Under the pieces are notes generated by a model. The model was not told where the DNA came from. It saw only the letters and a list, made by a program, of their open reading frames with translations, and did not search any database. Positions 18,104 through 29,437 of a DNA stretch of 64,000 nucleotides are shown piece by piece. The stretch is from Tropicimonas isoalkanivorans (GTDB lineage: Bacteria > Pseudomonadota > Alphaproteobacteria > Rhodobacterales > Rhodobacteraceae): assembly GCF_900112335.1 (NCBI RefSeq), contig NZ_FOLG01000008.1, positions 1 through 64,000 on the forward strand, in the 5' to 3' direction. Each line of letters opens with the position of its first letter. Position 1 is the first letter of the stretch. The position numbers were made by a program, and so were the translations under genes.

Positions 18104-19079
18104 GGGTCGCCCCCCGGCCGGAGAGCATCCCCACCACGCCGCCACGGCCGGACAGGACGATCAACAACAGGATGATGCCCAGGAACAGTTGCCAATACTC
18201 GCTGATCCCGCCGAGCAGGTGCTCCAGCAGCACGAAAATCCCCGCGCCGGCCACGGGGCCAAACAGCCTCGCCACACCGCCGAGGATGACGAAGACCATG
18301 ATCTCGCCGGACATCTGCCAGCTGAGCATCGTCGGGCTGACGAAGCGGTTGAGGTCGGCGAAGAGCGCCCCGGCAAGGCCGGTGATCGCGCCCGAGATCA
18401 CGAGCGCAACCAGTTTGGCGCGCGTTGGATCGAGGCCGACGGCCTCCACCCTCTGCGGCACCTGGCGGGCCGCCGTCAGCACCAGGCCGAACGACGAGCG
18501 GGCAAGCCGCGCGTTCAGAAAGAGCACAACGCCGAGCCACGCGAGGCACAGGCCGTAGAACTGTATCGGGATGAGCGTATTCAGCCCCGGAAAGCTGTTC
18601 CGCACGTAGATCGAAAGCCCGTCTTCGCCGCCATAGGCTGGCCAGGAGATTGCGAAGAAATAGGCCATCTGCCCGAAGGCGAGCGTGATCATGATGAAAT
18701 AGACGCCCGTCGTCCTGAGCGCCAGCAGCCCGATTGCCACCGCCGCGAGGGCCGAGGAGAGAATGGCCGTCAGCCAGATCACGGGCATGGACTTTGTCCC
18801 GTCCAGCTGGAGCGGCCATTCCATCAGGGGCGAATAATTCTGCGCGTGGGAGGCCAGAACGCCCATCGCGTAGCCGCCGAGGCCGAAATAAACCGCATGA
18901 CCAAGGCTCACGAGCCCGCCCAGACCCAACGCGATGTTCAGCCCCACGGCGGCGACAGCGAAGATCACGACACGGGTGGCGAGTGTAATGGTGAAGGGCT
19001 CATCCGCCCACTGCGCCCAGGCGGGCACCGCGACCAGCAGCGCCAGGATCGCCGCGTTGACGGTCCGTTCGCGGATCAT
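18096..19079 (-). CDS. livM: Branched-chain amino-acid-type ABC transporter permease LivM
   Basis: A 327-residue inner-membrane permease with 8-10 hydrophobic helices. The LivM hallmarks GLNIALGLGGLVSLGHAVYF near residue 46 and GAITGLAGALFADLNRFVSP are present, as is the late GGVARLFGPVAGAGIF segment. The start overlaps the livH stop (ATGA). Confidence 0.92.
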   Translation of the reverse strand: MIRERTVNAAILALLVAVPAWAQWADEPFTITLATRVVIFAVAAVGLNIALGLGGLVSLGHAVYFGLGGYAMGVLASHAQNYSPLMEWPLQLDGTKSMPVIWLTAILSSALAAVAIGLLALRTTGVYFIMITLAFGQMAYFFAISWPAYGGEDGLSIYVRNSFPGLNTLIPIQFYGLCLAWLGVVLFLNARLARSSFGLVLTAARQVPQRVEAVGLDPTRAKLVALVISGAITGLAGALFADLNRFVSPTMLSWQMSGEIMVFVILGGVARLFGPVAGAGIFVLLEHLLGGISEYWQLFLGIILLLIVLSGRGGVVGMLSGRGATHE

Positions 19080-19996
19080 GCGCGCGCTCCGAACAGGCCG
19101 GTTGGGCGCCAGACGAGCACAGCGGCCATGAGGACATAGATCGCCATAGAGGCGAAGGCCGACCCGGTTGCCGTCGCCTTTGCCGGGTCTGTGAAGAGCT
19201 TGAAGAGCTCTGGCAGGAAGATCCCGCCGAGCGTATCCGTCAGCCCGACCATCAGCGCGCCGACGAGTGCCCCCTTGATCGAGCCGATACCACCGATCAC
19301 GATCACCACGAAGGCGGAGATCAGGACCGGCTCCCCCATGCCGACCTGAACTGACTGGATGGCGCCCACCAGCGCACCGGCAAGGCCCGCCAGCCCGGCC
19401 CCGAGGGCGAAGACCAGCGTGTAAAGCCGTGAGATATCGACGCCGAGCGCCGCGATCATCTCACGGTCGTTCTCGCCCGCCCGGATTTGGATGCCGATCC
19501 GCGTGCGGGAAATCAGCAGCCCCAGCCCGGCGGCGATGACGAGCCCCACGACGATCAGGGCAAGCCGGTAAAGCGGGTACTGGATTCCGCCAGGGAGCGT
19601 CACCGGCCCGGCAAGCCAATCCGGAATGTCGAGATAAAGCGGGAAGGAGCCGAAGAGCCAACGTGTGCCCTCCGAAAATATCAGAATGAGCGCGAAGGTG
19701 GCGAGCACCTGGTCGAGGTGATCCCGACCATAGAGTCGCCGGATCACCACCAGTTCAACAATCCCCCCCGCCAGCGCCGCCGCAACCAACGCGGCGCCGA
19801 GTGCAAGCACGAACGACCCGGTCGCCCCCGCCACCGCCGCCGCCGCGAATGCGCCCACCATGTAGAGTGACCCGTGCGCCAGGTTGATGAGCCCCATGAC
19901 CCCGAAGATCAGGGTGAGACCCGCTGCCATGAGGAACAGCATGACTCCGGATTGCAGTCCGTTCAGGACCTGCTCGACAATCAGGATGGCGGACAT
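19076..19996 (-). CDS. livH: Branched-chain amino-acid-type ABC transporter permease LivH
   Basis: A 306-residue inner-membrane permease, eight or more helices. Characteristic stretches are LTLIFGVMGLINLAHGSLYM near residue 27 and the EAA-like loop GAIQSVQVGMGEPVLISAFV followed by VIGGIGSIKGALVGAL. It begins 50 bp after the binding-protein gene, the gap holding a stable hairpin (20015-20039). Confidence 0.92.
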   Translation of the reverse strand: MSAILIVEQVLNGLQSGVMLFLMAAGLTLIFGVMGLINLAHGSLYMVGAFAAAAVAGATGSFVLALGAALVAAALAGGIVELVVIRRLYGRDHLDQVLATFALILIFSEGTRWLFGSFPLYLDIPDWLAGPVTLPGGIQYPLYRLALIVVGLVIAAGLGLLISRTRIGIQIRAGENDREMIAALGVDISRLYTLVFALGAGLAGLAGALVGAIQSVQVGMGEPVLISAFVVIVIGGIGSIKGALVGALMVGLTDTLGGIFLPELFKLFTDPAKATATGSAFASMAIYVLMAAVLVWRPTGLFGARA

Positions 19997-20014
19997 GGGG
20001 ATCCTTCGTCACGG

Positions 20015-20039
20015 GGAGCCCGGAGCGTGTCCGGGCTCC
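20015..20039 (-). other. Perfect 10-bp hairpin between livK and livH
   Basis: 20015-20024 pairs perfectly with 20030-20039 around a 5-nt loop (GCGTG). No U-run follows in the leftward direction. Stable hairpins in this position are known to protect the binding-protein message from 3' decay or to attenuate downstream genes, giving more binding protein than permease. That role is inferred from position. Confidence 0.7.
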
Positions 20040-20046
20040 GGAGAAA

Positions 20047-21180
20047 TCACATGGAGCACTCGTCCACGTAGGCGTTCGCGCGGTCTTCCATGGCGATGCC
20101 GGTGATCTTGTTGGTGTAGATGTCGCCTTCCTTGATCACTTCGCGCACGTAGATGTCCTGGATCGGGTGGTGGTTCGCGGCGAAGGAGAATTTCCCGCGG
20201 ACGGAGTCGAAATCCGCTTCGGCCAAGGCCGCGCGGAAGGCGTCGGCGTCGGAGACGTCGGCCTTCTCCAAGGCGGAAACCAGCAGGTTCGCGGTGTCGT
20301 AGCCCTGCGCGGCGTAGATCGACGGCAGGCGGTCATACTTCTCCTGAAAAGCGGCCACGAAGGCCGCGTTGGCCGGATTGTCGAGATCCTTGGACCATGT
20401 CGAGGTGTTACTCACGCCCACGGCGGCCTCGCCGACGGCCTGCAGGATCGCCTGGTCAAAGGAGAATGCCGGTCCCACGACGGGCAGACCGACACCGCTG
20501 TCCGCATATTGCTTGAGGAACGAGATCCCCATCCCGCCCGGAAGGAAGAAGAACACGCTGTCGGCGCCACTGGCGCGGATCTGCGCGATCTCGGCGGCAT
20601 AGTCGGTCTGGCCGAGTTCCGTGTAGATCTCGCCCGCCAGCTCACCGTCGTAGAAGCGTTTGAACCCGTTCAGCGAGTCCTGCCCGGCCGGATAGTTGGG
20701 CGCCAGAATGAAGGGCTTGGCGTAGCCCGCCTCCTTGGTGTACGCCCCCGCGGCCTCATGCAGGTTGTCGTTCTGGTAGGAGACGGCGAAGTAGTTCTGA
20801 TTGCATCCCTTGCCCGCAAGCTGCGCGGGCGCGGCATTGGTCGACAGGTAGAACAGCCCCTGCGCGGTCGCGGCCGGCACGACGGCCATCGCGAGGTTCG
20901 ACCAGACGATCCCGGTCAGAACATCCACTTTTTCCGACTGGATCATCTTGTCCGTGATCTGCACGGCGACGTCTGGCTTGCGCTGGTCGTCCTCGATGAT
21001 GACCTCGATGTCGTCCCGGCCGGACTTGTCGAGGGCGAGCATGAACCCGTCGCGCGTGTCGATCCCGAGGCTGGCGCCGCCACCGGACAGCGTCGTTATC
21101 ATCCCCACCTTCACTTCCGCGCCCGCACTCTGGGCAAGCGCCGCCAGCGCGGCTGCGGTCATCAACGTTTTCATGGACAT
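20047..21180 (-). CDS. ABC transporter substrate-binding protein (LivK-type)
   Basis: A 377-residue periplasmic type I binding protein. Signal peptide: MSMK followed by a hydrophobic Ala-rich core with cleavage after SAGA. The mature start EVKVGMITTLSGGGASLGID is the standard Peripla_BP_6 opening. A Cys pair in the C-terminal ECSM and internal GCNQNYF may form a disulphide. The ATG at 21180 is preceded by AGGGAGAGATGGC; the frame is open 65 codons upstream without similarity. The closest described relatives of this ABC type include amide, urea and aromatic-acid binders as well as leucine binders, so no substrate is assigned. Confidence 0.9.
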   Translation of the reverse strand: MSMKTLMTAAALAALAQSAGAEVKVGMITTLSGGGASLGIDTRDGFMLALDKSGRDDIEVIIEDDQRKPDVAVQITDKMIQSEKVDVLTGIVWSNLAMAVVPAATAQGLFYLSTNAAPAQLAGKGCNQNYFAVSYQNDNLHEAAGAYTKEAGYAKPFILAPNYPAGQDSLNGFKRFYDGELAGEIYTELGQTDYAAEIAQIRASGADSVFFFLPGGMGISFLKQYADSGVGLPVVGPAFSFDQAILQAVGEAAVGVSNTSTWSKDLDNPANAAFVAAFQEKYDRLPSIYAAQGYDTANLLVSALEKADVSDADAFRAALAEADFDSVRGKFSFAANHHPIQDIYVREVIKEGDIYTNKITGIAMEDRANAYVDECSM

Positions 21181-21462
21181 GCCATCTCTCCCTTTTATGT
21201 CTTGCCTGCAAAAATCCACGCCTCGCCGGACGCGACGGCCGACGTTCCCGGAACGGGTCCGGTAGGGATAGCCCAATCTGAAAATATGTAAATCGCCGCG
21301 ACGCATGTGGTGCCCGAGGTTTCGCCACCCTTGCCTCACCCCGGCGGGTGGGAAAACGACGGTTTCGCTCCCCAAGGCACCCGCGCAGGCGACCCGGCGT
21401 TGACGTGCATCATGGCGGTAACGGGCGCGAGGTGAGACACTTGCAATCGGGAGGACGTCGAC
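21181..21462. promoter_or_regulatory. Divergent promoter region: livKHMGF versus acyl-CoA synthetase operon
   Basis: 282 bp separating two divergent operons. The stretch 21275-21300 is AT-rich and lies about 95 nt before the livK-type start codon, a plausible promoter for the leftward genes. Shared regulation of the transporter and the enzymes is inferred from the divergent layout; no specific operator was recognised. Confidence 0.45.
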
Positions 21463-23201
<1,739 letters not shown>

Positions 23202-23205
<4 letters not shown>

Positions 23206-25199
23206 CCGTGATCGACAAACCGCATCTCACGCGCGACCACGTCCTGTCGCTCCTGACAGGCATGATCCGCATCGGGAAGTTCGAGGACAAATGCGCCGAG
23301 CTGTACCAGCAGGAAAAGATCCGCGGCTTCCTTCATCTTTATGACGGCGAGGAGGCCATCGCTGCCGGGGTGATCCCCGTTCTTCGCAGGGATGACAAGA
23401 TCGTCGCCACCTACCGCGAGCACGGCCAGGCGCTGGCGCGCGGGGTACCGATGACATGCGTCATGGCGGAGATGTACGGCAAGGCCGAGGGCTGCTCCGG
23501 CGGGCGGGGCGGCTCGATGCACATCTTCGACAAGGCAGCCAACTTCTACGGCGGCAACGCCATCGTAGGCGGCGGCCTGCCGCTGGCCGTGGGCATCGCC
23601 CTGGCCGACCACATGCGCGGAGAGACGCACGTCACCGCCTGCTTCTTCGGGGACGGCGCGGTGGCGGAGGGGGAGTTTCACGAATCCATGAACCTCGCCG
23701 CGCTGTGGAACCTGCCGGTGCTGTTCGTCTGCGAAAACAACGGCTACGCCATGGGCACCGCGCTCGACCGCTACGAATCCGAGACGGACATTCACCAGAA
23801 GGCGGCCTCCTACAAGATGGAAAGCCGGATCGTGGACGGGATGGACGTGGTCGCCGTGGAAGCGGCGGCACGTGCGGCGGTCCAGCATATCCGTGAGTTC
23901 GGACGGCCCGTGTTCCTGGAATGCCGGACCTACAGATTCCGCCCGCATTCGATGTTCGACGCCCAACTCTATCGCAGCAAGGACGAGATCGAGGCCTGGC
24001 GCAAGCGCGGCCCGATTGTCCGGTTCCAGTCCTGGCTGCTGGCAAACCACCTGCTGCACGAGGAAGACATCGCCCGAATCGAGACCGAGGTGGACGCGGA
24101 GATCGCCGAAGCCGTGGCCTTCGCGGAAGCCGGCACCTGGGAGCCCGAGGCGGACCTGCTCAAGCACACGATGGCCGAGCCCCTGCCCGACCCGGCACCA
24201 ACGACGCCTTCGGGCGAGACTGTGGAGACGACCTACCGCGAAGCCGCCAAGCAAGGCATTCGCGACGCGGTGCAACGCGACCCGCGGACGTTCCTCATGG
24301 GCGAGGACGTGGGCGCCTATGGCGGGTGCTATGCCGTTTCCAAGGGGCTGATGGCGGAGTTCGGCGAGGATCGTATCCGCGACACCCCGCTCTCGGAATC
24401 CGGCTACACCGGAGCGGGCATCGGGGCGGCAGCCAACGGGATGCGGCCGATCGTCGAGGTGATGACGGTCAACTTCTCGCTGCTGGCGCTCGACCAGATC
24501 CTCAATACCGCCGCCACCATCCGCCACATGTCCGGCGGGCAGCTCGGCGTGCCGGTGGTGATCCGCATGGCGACCGGCGCCGGCAAGCAACTCGCCGCGC
24601 AGCATTCGCATTCGCTTGAAGGATGGTTCGCCCACATCCCCGGCCTGAAGGTCCTCGCACCGGCAACGCTGGAGGACGCGCGCGGCATGCTCTGGACAGC
24701 GCTGGAGGACCCGGACCCGGTGCTGATCTTCGAGAACGTCATGCTCTACAACCGGACCGGCCTGCTCGACACCAACGCTGGGCCGGTGAACATCTCGAAG
24801 GCCGCCATCCGGCGCGCCGGCACGGATGTCACGCTCATCACCTATGGCGGGTCGCTCTACAAGACGTTGGAAGCGGCCGAAACAATGGCGAAGGAGGGCA
24901 TCGACGCGGAAGTGATCGACCTGCGGGTGCTGCGCCCGTTGGACGACGCGACGATCATGGCCTCGCTCGGCAAGACGCGCCGCGCGGTGATCGTGGACGA
25001 GGGCTGGAAATCCGGCTCGCTATCCGCCGAACTCGCGGCCCGCATCCAGAAACAGGTCTTCTGGCACATGGACGCGCCGGTCGAGAGGGTCTGCTCCGCA
25101 GAGGTGCCGATCCCCTACCCCGCCCATCTGGAACAGGCCGCGATCCCACAAGTTGCGCAGATCGTTGTGGCGGCCAAAGCCACGCTGGGACGGAGGTGA
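23202..25199 (+). CDS. 2-oxo acid dehydrogenase E1, alpha and beta subunits fused
   Basis: A 665-residue thiamine-diphosphate enzyme that decarboxylates a 2-oxo acid (or cleaves acetoin) and passes the acyl group to lipoyl-E2. The alpha half (1-330) resembles AcoA/PdhA: GDG at 150-152 begins the ThDP motif that ends ENN near 180, and the RPHSMFD phosphorylation-loop equivalent is at about 246. A Pro/Thr-rich linker leads to the beta half (about 343-665), with [11 protein letters not shown] and [17 protein letters not shown]. Fusion into one chain is unusual; alpha and beta are normally separate genes. It is coupled to the synthetase upstream and lies 3 bp ahead of E2. Confidence 0.9.
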
Positions 25200-25202
25200 G
25201 CC

Positions 25203-26378
25203 ATGGGTGTTTTCCAGATGCCCTCGCTGGGCGCCGACATGGAAGCGGGAACGCTGGTCGAATGGCTCGTGAAGCCGGGCGACACGGTGCATCGCGGCGA
25301 CATCGTCGCGGTGGTCGAAACGCAGAAGGGCGCCATTGAGGTTGAAATCTTCGAGGACGGTGTCGTCCAATCTCTCGATGCCGATCTTGGCACCAAGCTT
25401 CCCGTCGGCGCGCGATTGGCAACGATCGGAGCCGCGGGCGAGGTTGCGCCGACCGCTGCTCCTCCCCCGGCCCCAACGGAGCGTCCTCCAGTCACTGCGG
25501 AACCGGACCAGCCACTGCCGCCTGAAGCACCGCCCGCGCCGTCTGTCACCGATGCCGGCGCCTCGCCAGCCGCGCGAAAGCTCGCCGCAGAGCGCGCCAT
25601 CGACTTGTCCGGCATCGTCGGCAGCGGACCGGATGGGGCCGTGATGCTCAAAGACCTCGCACCTGCCAAACCCGAAGCGCCCAAGGCTCCCAAATCCGCC
25701 CGTCCCCTTGGGGCCATGGTGGAGATGCGCAAGGCCATCGCCGCGGCGATGCAACGCTCCAAACGGGAGATACCGCATTTCCAGCTCAGCCAGCTTGTCG
25801 ACGTCCAGCACGCGATGGACTGGCTGGCGGATCACAACGCCGACCGGCCGCCTTCCGAGCGCCTTCTGCTGGGCGCGCTCTTCATGAAGGCAGCAGCGCG
25901 GGCCGCCGCCGACGTGCGGGAGATGAACGGGCACTACAAAGAGAGCGGTTTCGTTCCCGCCAGCCGCGTCAATCTCGGCGTCGCAGTTGCCCTGCGGGGG
26001 GGTGGGCTCATCGCTCCGGCGATCCCCCAGGCCGATACACTATCCCTCGATCAGTTGATGGCGGCGATGAAGGACCTCGTGGCCCGCGCCCGCGCCATGC
26101 GGTTGCGATCCTCCGAGTTGACGAGCGGCACGATCACCGTCTCCAGCCTCGGCGAAAAAGGCGCCGACACCATGGCGGGGATCATCTTCCCGCCCCAGGT
26201 CGCGCTTCTTGCTATCGGCGCGCCGAAACTGCGGCCCTGGGTCGTCGACCGCGACATCGTTGCCCGACACGTCGTGTCCTTCACCCTATCCGCCGATCAC
26301 CGGGTGAGCGACGGGCGTCAAGCCACGCGGTTCCTGTCCGCCGTCGACACCTACCTGCAAGAACCGGAGGCATTATGA
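25203..26378 (+). CDS. 2-oxo acid dehydrogenase E2, lipoyl acyltransferase
   Basis: A 391-residue acyltransferase. The lipoyl domain (1-78) carries its lipoylated Lys42 in VETQKGAIEV. An Ala/Pro-rich linker (80-118) leads to a peripheral E3-binding domain (about 120-155, SPAARKLAAERAIDL), and then the catalytic domain with His366 and Asp370 in LSADHRVSDG. VETQKGA instead of the usual ETDKA is the form seen in acetoin and related complexes. No E3 (dihydrolipoamide dehydrogenase) gene is near, although an E3-binding domain is present, so the complex must borrow one. The ACP start overlaps its stop (ATGA). Confidence 0.9.
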   Translation: MGVFQMPSLGADMEAGTLVEWLVKPGDTVHRGDIVAVVETQKGAIEVEIFEDGVVQSLDADLGTKLPVGARLATIGAAGEVAPTAAPPPAPTERPPVTAEPDQPLPPEAPPAPSVTDAGASPAARKLAAERAIDLSGIVGSGPDGAVMLKDLAPAKPEAPKAPKSARPLGAMVEMRKAIAAAMQRSKREIPHFQLSQLVDVQHAMDWLADHNADRPPSERLLLGALFMKAAARAAADVREMNGHYKESGFVPASRVNLGVAVALRGGGLIAPAIPQADTLSLDQLMAAMKDLVARARAMRLRSSELTSGTITVSSLGEKGADTMAGIIFPPQVALLAIGAPKLRPWVVDRDIVARHVVSFTLSADHRVSDGRQATRFLSAVDTYLQEPEAL

Positions 26379-26653
26379 CCCACGACGACGCGAGAGCGAC
26401 CTTCATCGAGGAACTCGTCAAGGTCGCACCGGATCTGGACCCGGAGGAGATTGGCGACCACGACCATATCCAGGATGACCTGCAACTCGATTCGATGGAC
26501 GTGCTGAATCTGGTGACCGCCCTGCACACCCGTTTCGGCATCGAAATACCCGAGGCCGACTACGAACAGATCGCTACGCCGGCTCTGGCGGCCGCCTACC
26601 TTGTGGCTCACACCGCAAAGTTGGCGGGTGAACCGGCACATCCGATCTCGTAG
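26375..26653 (+). CDS. Stand-alone acyl carrier protein in the E1-E2 operon
   Basis: A 92-residue acidic protein with the four-helix ACP pattern. Ser40 in LQLDSMDVL is the phosphopantetheine attachment site; helix III follows at EIPEADYEQIATPALAAAYL. It is not the fatty-acid AcpP: that gene sits in the fab cluster and its sequence differs. It is translationally coupled to E2 (ATGA), so it must be made with the complex. The position suggests it accepts an acyl group from E2 or from the AMP-forming ligase. That is inference; nothing in the sequence shows the acyl chain. Confidence 0.9.
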   Translation: MTHDDARATFIEELVKVAPDLDPEEIGDHDHIQDDLQLDSMDVLNLVTALHTRFGIEIPEADYEQIATPALAAAYLVAHTAKLAGEPAHPIS

Positions 26654-26806
26654 GACGAGCGGACTCTGCCTGAGACCACGCCGCCCGCTTAAAACACGCC
26701 GGTCGGGGCGACGGATCCGAGCCGGTGAACTTTTCTCAACGATTTTCGTCTCAAGGCGGCTTGCAACGCCCGGCTTGCTTGGCTAGTAACCGCGTCACGC
26801 CACGTT

Positions 26807-26881
26807 GGTCCGTTCGTCTATCGGTTAGGACGCCAGGTTTTCAACCTGGAAAGAGGGGTTCGATTCCCCTACGGACTGCCA
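26807..26881 (+). tRNA. tRNA-Glu (anticodon TTC)
   Basis: A complete cloverleaf of 75 nt including an encoded CCA. The acceptor stem (26807-26813 with 26871-26877) has one G-T pair. The anticodon stem CCAGG/CCTGG encloses the loop TTTTCAA, with anticodon TTC at 26840-26842. The T arm has GGTTCGATTCC. It stands alone, with no neighbouring tRNA or rRNA. Confidence 0.97.
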
Positions 26882-27707
26882 TATCTCCCCGCCCACTACG
26901 TCTTATTCCGCGTCGCGCGCCCTTGCGTCAGAAACTACCAGGCCGTGCCGCCGCAAGCGCTGGTCGGGACGTACAGAAGACGAGGCACCTGAGTCGGGAT
27001 ACCGTCAGTTAAGAAGCAATTTAGGCTGTGGGGCGAGAGCCGGCACGTCGGCTCCGGCGGAGAGGCCGCCGGCCAGTGCCGGCACTGTCCACATCGCTGC
27101 CGAAGCCCCCGATTTGGATGGTCCGGTTGCGTAGGAAAGATCTGCGAAGTCATGATCCTGCACGGGCTGAACCCTGTTGCGGACAGAAGGCGACGCCTCG
27201 ATCTGGATCGAAACGAATTGCCTGGTACCGCTCCAACACGCTCCGTGATCGATAGGCAGAGATCCGTTGACGTTGACCAGACACTTAGGGGCGGTTTGGG
27301 CACACAGATCCGGAAGTGCCTTGCAAACGCTGACCCGCGCTCGGGACGGGAAGGCGCACCTGCCCCACCCTGAGCTCTGACGCTTGAACGCCTGTAACCA
27401 GAGGGGGACGTCGCGGGTGTATTTCCCAGAAGTCGTTACGGTTTTGGCGGGTCTGCGGTCTTCGCATCTCGGTCATGGTTCATGCGGCAGGCCTATTCCC
27501 ATCTTCGGAGATAACTTGAGCCGTTTCGGTGGTGGCCGCATGCGAGAGGCGTGTCAGAAGGACTCCGGTCTCGGTAAACGGGATTCCATGCTAAACGCGC
27601 GGCACCAAATATCTGCGCCTTCTCAAAAATGCACTTGATGCCCCCACCAGGTTTCGAGACGAAACGACAGCGCCCGGCTACCGCCCATCTTCGCTGTCCA
27701 TGCTGCC
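26882..27707. other. Gene-free 0.8-kb stretch downstream of tRNA-Glu
   Basis: 826 bp with no convincing gene in any frame. Its base composition is visibly lower in GC than the surroundings and codon use in its short frames (for example 26935-27303 minus and 27028-27255 plus) is not gene-like. A tRNA 3' end followed by atypical, decayed DNA is the usual appearance of an old integration site, but no integrase, transposase motif or repeat of the tRNA end was recognised, so this remains a suggestion. Confidence 0.45.
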
Positions 27708-28760
27708 TCACTCCCGCAGCCGGTCCAATTCAACGACCGTACACCGCCCGCGTCCGGCACGCTTGGACGCGTAGAGCGCACCGTCGACGTCTTCCAACAA
27801 CTGGTCGATTGACGCGCCGGGACGTATCTCGCTGGTCGTAAGGCCGACGCTGGCAGAGATCCTGCACATCTTGCCGTTGTAGGGAATCGGCCGCTCCAAC
27901 GAAGAAATGATCCGATGGGCGATTTCGTGAAGCTGGGAGACGTCGGCAAGGTCTCTGAGAATCAGGACGAATTCGTCGCCTCCAGCGCGCGCGACCGTGT
28001 CCTCCCGCCGTGTCTCCGAGACCAGCACGCGGGCCACCGACTGAAGCACCTCGTCCCCCGCCGCGTGGCCGTAGGTGTCATTGACCTGTTTGAAATAATC
28101 GAGATCGACATGCAGGAGGCCGAACGGAATTCGGGCGGACCTGAGTTGCATCAGGACGTGGTTCATCGCCCGACGGTTTTTCAGTCCGGTCAGGGTGTCG
28201 GTGAAAGCCTGCTCCTCCGCCGCGACCTTGGCACTGCGAAGCCTCTGGTTCAGTTTTTTAGACTCCGCCATTGCCGCCGATTTCGCCTCGACAAGATACA
28301 GCATTTCCACCGCCAGGTCGGTCTCCGCGAAGTCCTTGGCGGAAAGGTCATAGGTTTCGACCGCCTCTAAGACCGAAATTCCGAAGGACAGGTTTGCCAG
28401 CAGCCCCGCCTCCGGACCCAGATGCACGGCCAGGCCCTTGAAGCTCCCCCGGGCGCCTTTACGAAACGCTGTGGAAAATCTGCCACCGTCGCGGTTGGGC
28501 AGCTCGGTCACGTTTTGAATCCCCGTTGGCCGGCGCAGTTCGAAGACCTCCAAAAACGCGCGCCCGATCAACTCTCCCCGCGGCCTGAGGCGCAGCCATG
28601 TCGGCCCCACCCGCCGGATCAGGCCGTCCGCTGCCACGATGACATGCATCGGCATAAACCTGTCGAGCGCCTCAAAACCGAGAGGGAGTGTCCCGGCCTC
28701 AGCTTCCTCCGGCTCTCGCCCCCCCGGCGTCCCGGCCGGTCGCGTCGGCGGCGCCCTCAT
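27708..28760 (-). CDS. Diguanylate cyclase with N-terminal HNOBA domain
   Basis: A 350-residue cytoplasmic protein. An H-NOX-associated (HNOBA) sensor domain (about 35-175, PMHVIVAADGLIRRVGPTWL start) and a short coiled-coil-like linker (NQRLRSAKVAAEEQAF) lead into a GGDEF domain with AGGDEF near residue 262. The motif RRED five residues before it is an RxxD inhibitory site, so product feedback is expected. It makes cyclic di-GMP, presumably under control of the H-NOX protein encoded just upstream (ATGA overlap at 28757-28760). H-NOX/HNOBA-cyclase pairs are known signalling units. Confidence 0.92.
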   Translation of the reverse strand: MRAPPTRPAGTPGGREPEEAEAGTLPLGFEALDRFMPMHVIVAADGLIRRVGPTWLRLRPRGELIGRAFLEVFELRRPTGIQNVTELPNRDGGRFSTAFRKGARGSFKGLAVHLGPEAGLLANLSFGISVLEAVETYDLSAKDFAETDLAVEMLYLVEAKSAAMAESKKLNQRLRSAKVAAEEQAFTDTLTGLKNRRAMNHVLMQLRSARIPFGLLHVDLDYFKQVNDTYGHAAGDEVLQSVARVLVSETRREDTVARAGGDEFVLILRDLADVSQLHEIAHRIISSLERPIPYNGKMCRISASVGLTTSEIRPGASIDQLLEDVDGALYASKRAGRGRCTVVELDRLRE

Positions 28761-29356
28761 CCCTGAACCTCCAGCCGCCGCGGAGACAGCGAGAAACTGC
28801 GGCCCTCGGCAAAAGCGGTATCCAACAGTCCGATATCGATCGCGATGTCACCGGTGCAGCATTCCCTCAGTTCCAGGAGCACCAGCGCGCCGTAGTCGTC
28901 CGCCATCGCCCTCAGGATGCCCAGCAGGACGTAGGCAACTTTGGCATTCCGCCCGCTCACGTGAAGCGTGTAGGTGCCGGTGCCGTCATCCAAAAGCGCG
29001 AGGGTCGGCAATTCAAGATCACATACCGCCAGCCGCGCACGGTCCGGCAGGTCTTCAAGCGAATGCAGGAAATCCACGAACGTGTCGCCCCCGAAGCGCA
29101 TTAGCCGGCGGATCGACTCCTTGTTGGGGTTACTCACCAGATATGTGCCGACGTCCTCCAGCAGCATATCCTTCGGTTTGTTCAACTGTCGGACCACCGC
29201 GGCCATAAAGGCATCGCTCAGGCCGTCGTCATAGACGAGCAGCGATTCGAACCCCTCGGGACCCACGCCTATCGACGTGGCAATCGAGTGCCAGGTCTCG
29301 ATTCCATAAGTGTCCTGAACAAAACATTGAATGGAACGATTGACCAACCCGTGCAT
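28757..29356 (-). CDS. H-NOX domain protein lacking the usual haem ligand
   Basis: A 199-residue H-NOX fold protein. The opening MHGLVNRSIQCFVQDTYG and the segment LLEDVGTYLVSNPNKE are family hallmarks. The haem-proximal histidine, about residue 102-105 in characterised members, is Pro104 in the stretch LEDLPDRARL. The YxSxR haem-propionate motif, expected near 133-137, reads VSGRN. His98 is the nearest other histidine. The protein may therefore not bind haem normally. The ATG at 29356 sits seven nt after AAGGAG; a GTG two codons earlier is too close to that site. It is coupled to the HNOBA cyclase. Confidence 0.88.
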   Translation of the reverse strand: MHGLVNRSIQCFVQDTYGIETWHSIATSIGVGPEGFESLLVYDDGLSDAFMAAVVRQLNKPKDMLLEDVGTYLVSNPNKESIRRLMRFGGDTFVDFLHSLEDLPDRARLAVCDLELPTLALLDDGTGTYTLHVSGRNAKVAYVLLGILRAMADDYGALVLLELRECCTGDIAIDIGLLDTAFAEGRSFSLSPRRLEVQG

Positions 29357-29437
29357 GCCCACACTCCTTGGCCGGAAGGCTAGAGCGCGACACTTAAGAA
29401 AGGGAAAACGCGGACCGGTTTGCTTCGGGCGCCGTCC

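Noticed and set aside
26935-27303. Possible transposase fragments in the region after tRNA-Glu
   Set aside because: Neither strand shows a DDE motif or terminal inverted repeats; cannot be supported.
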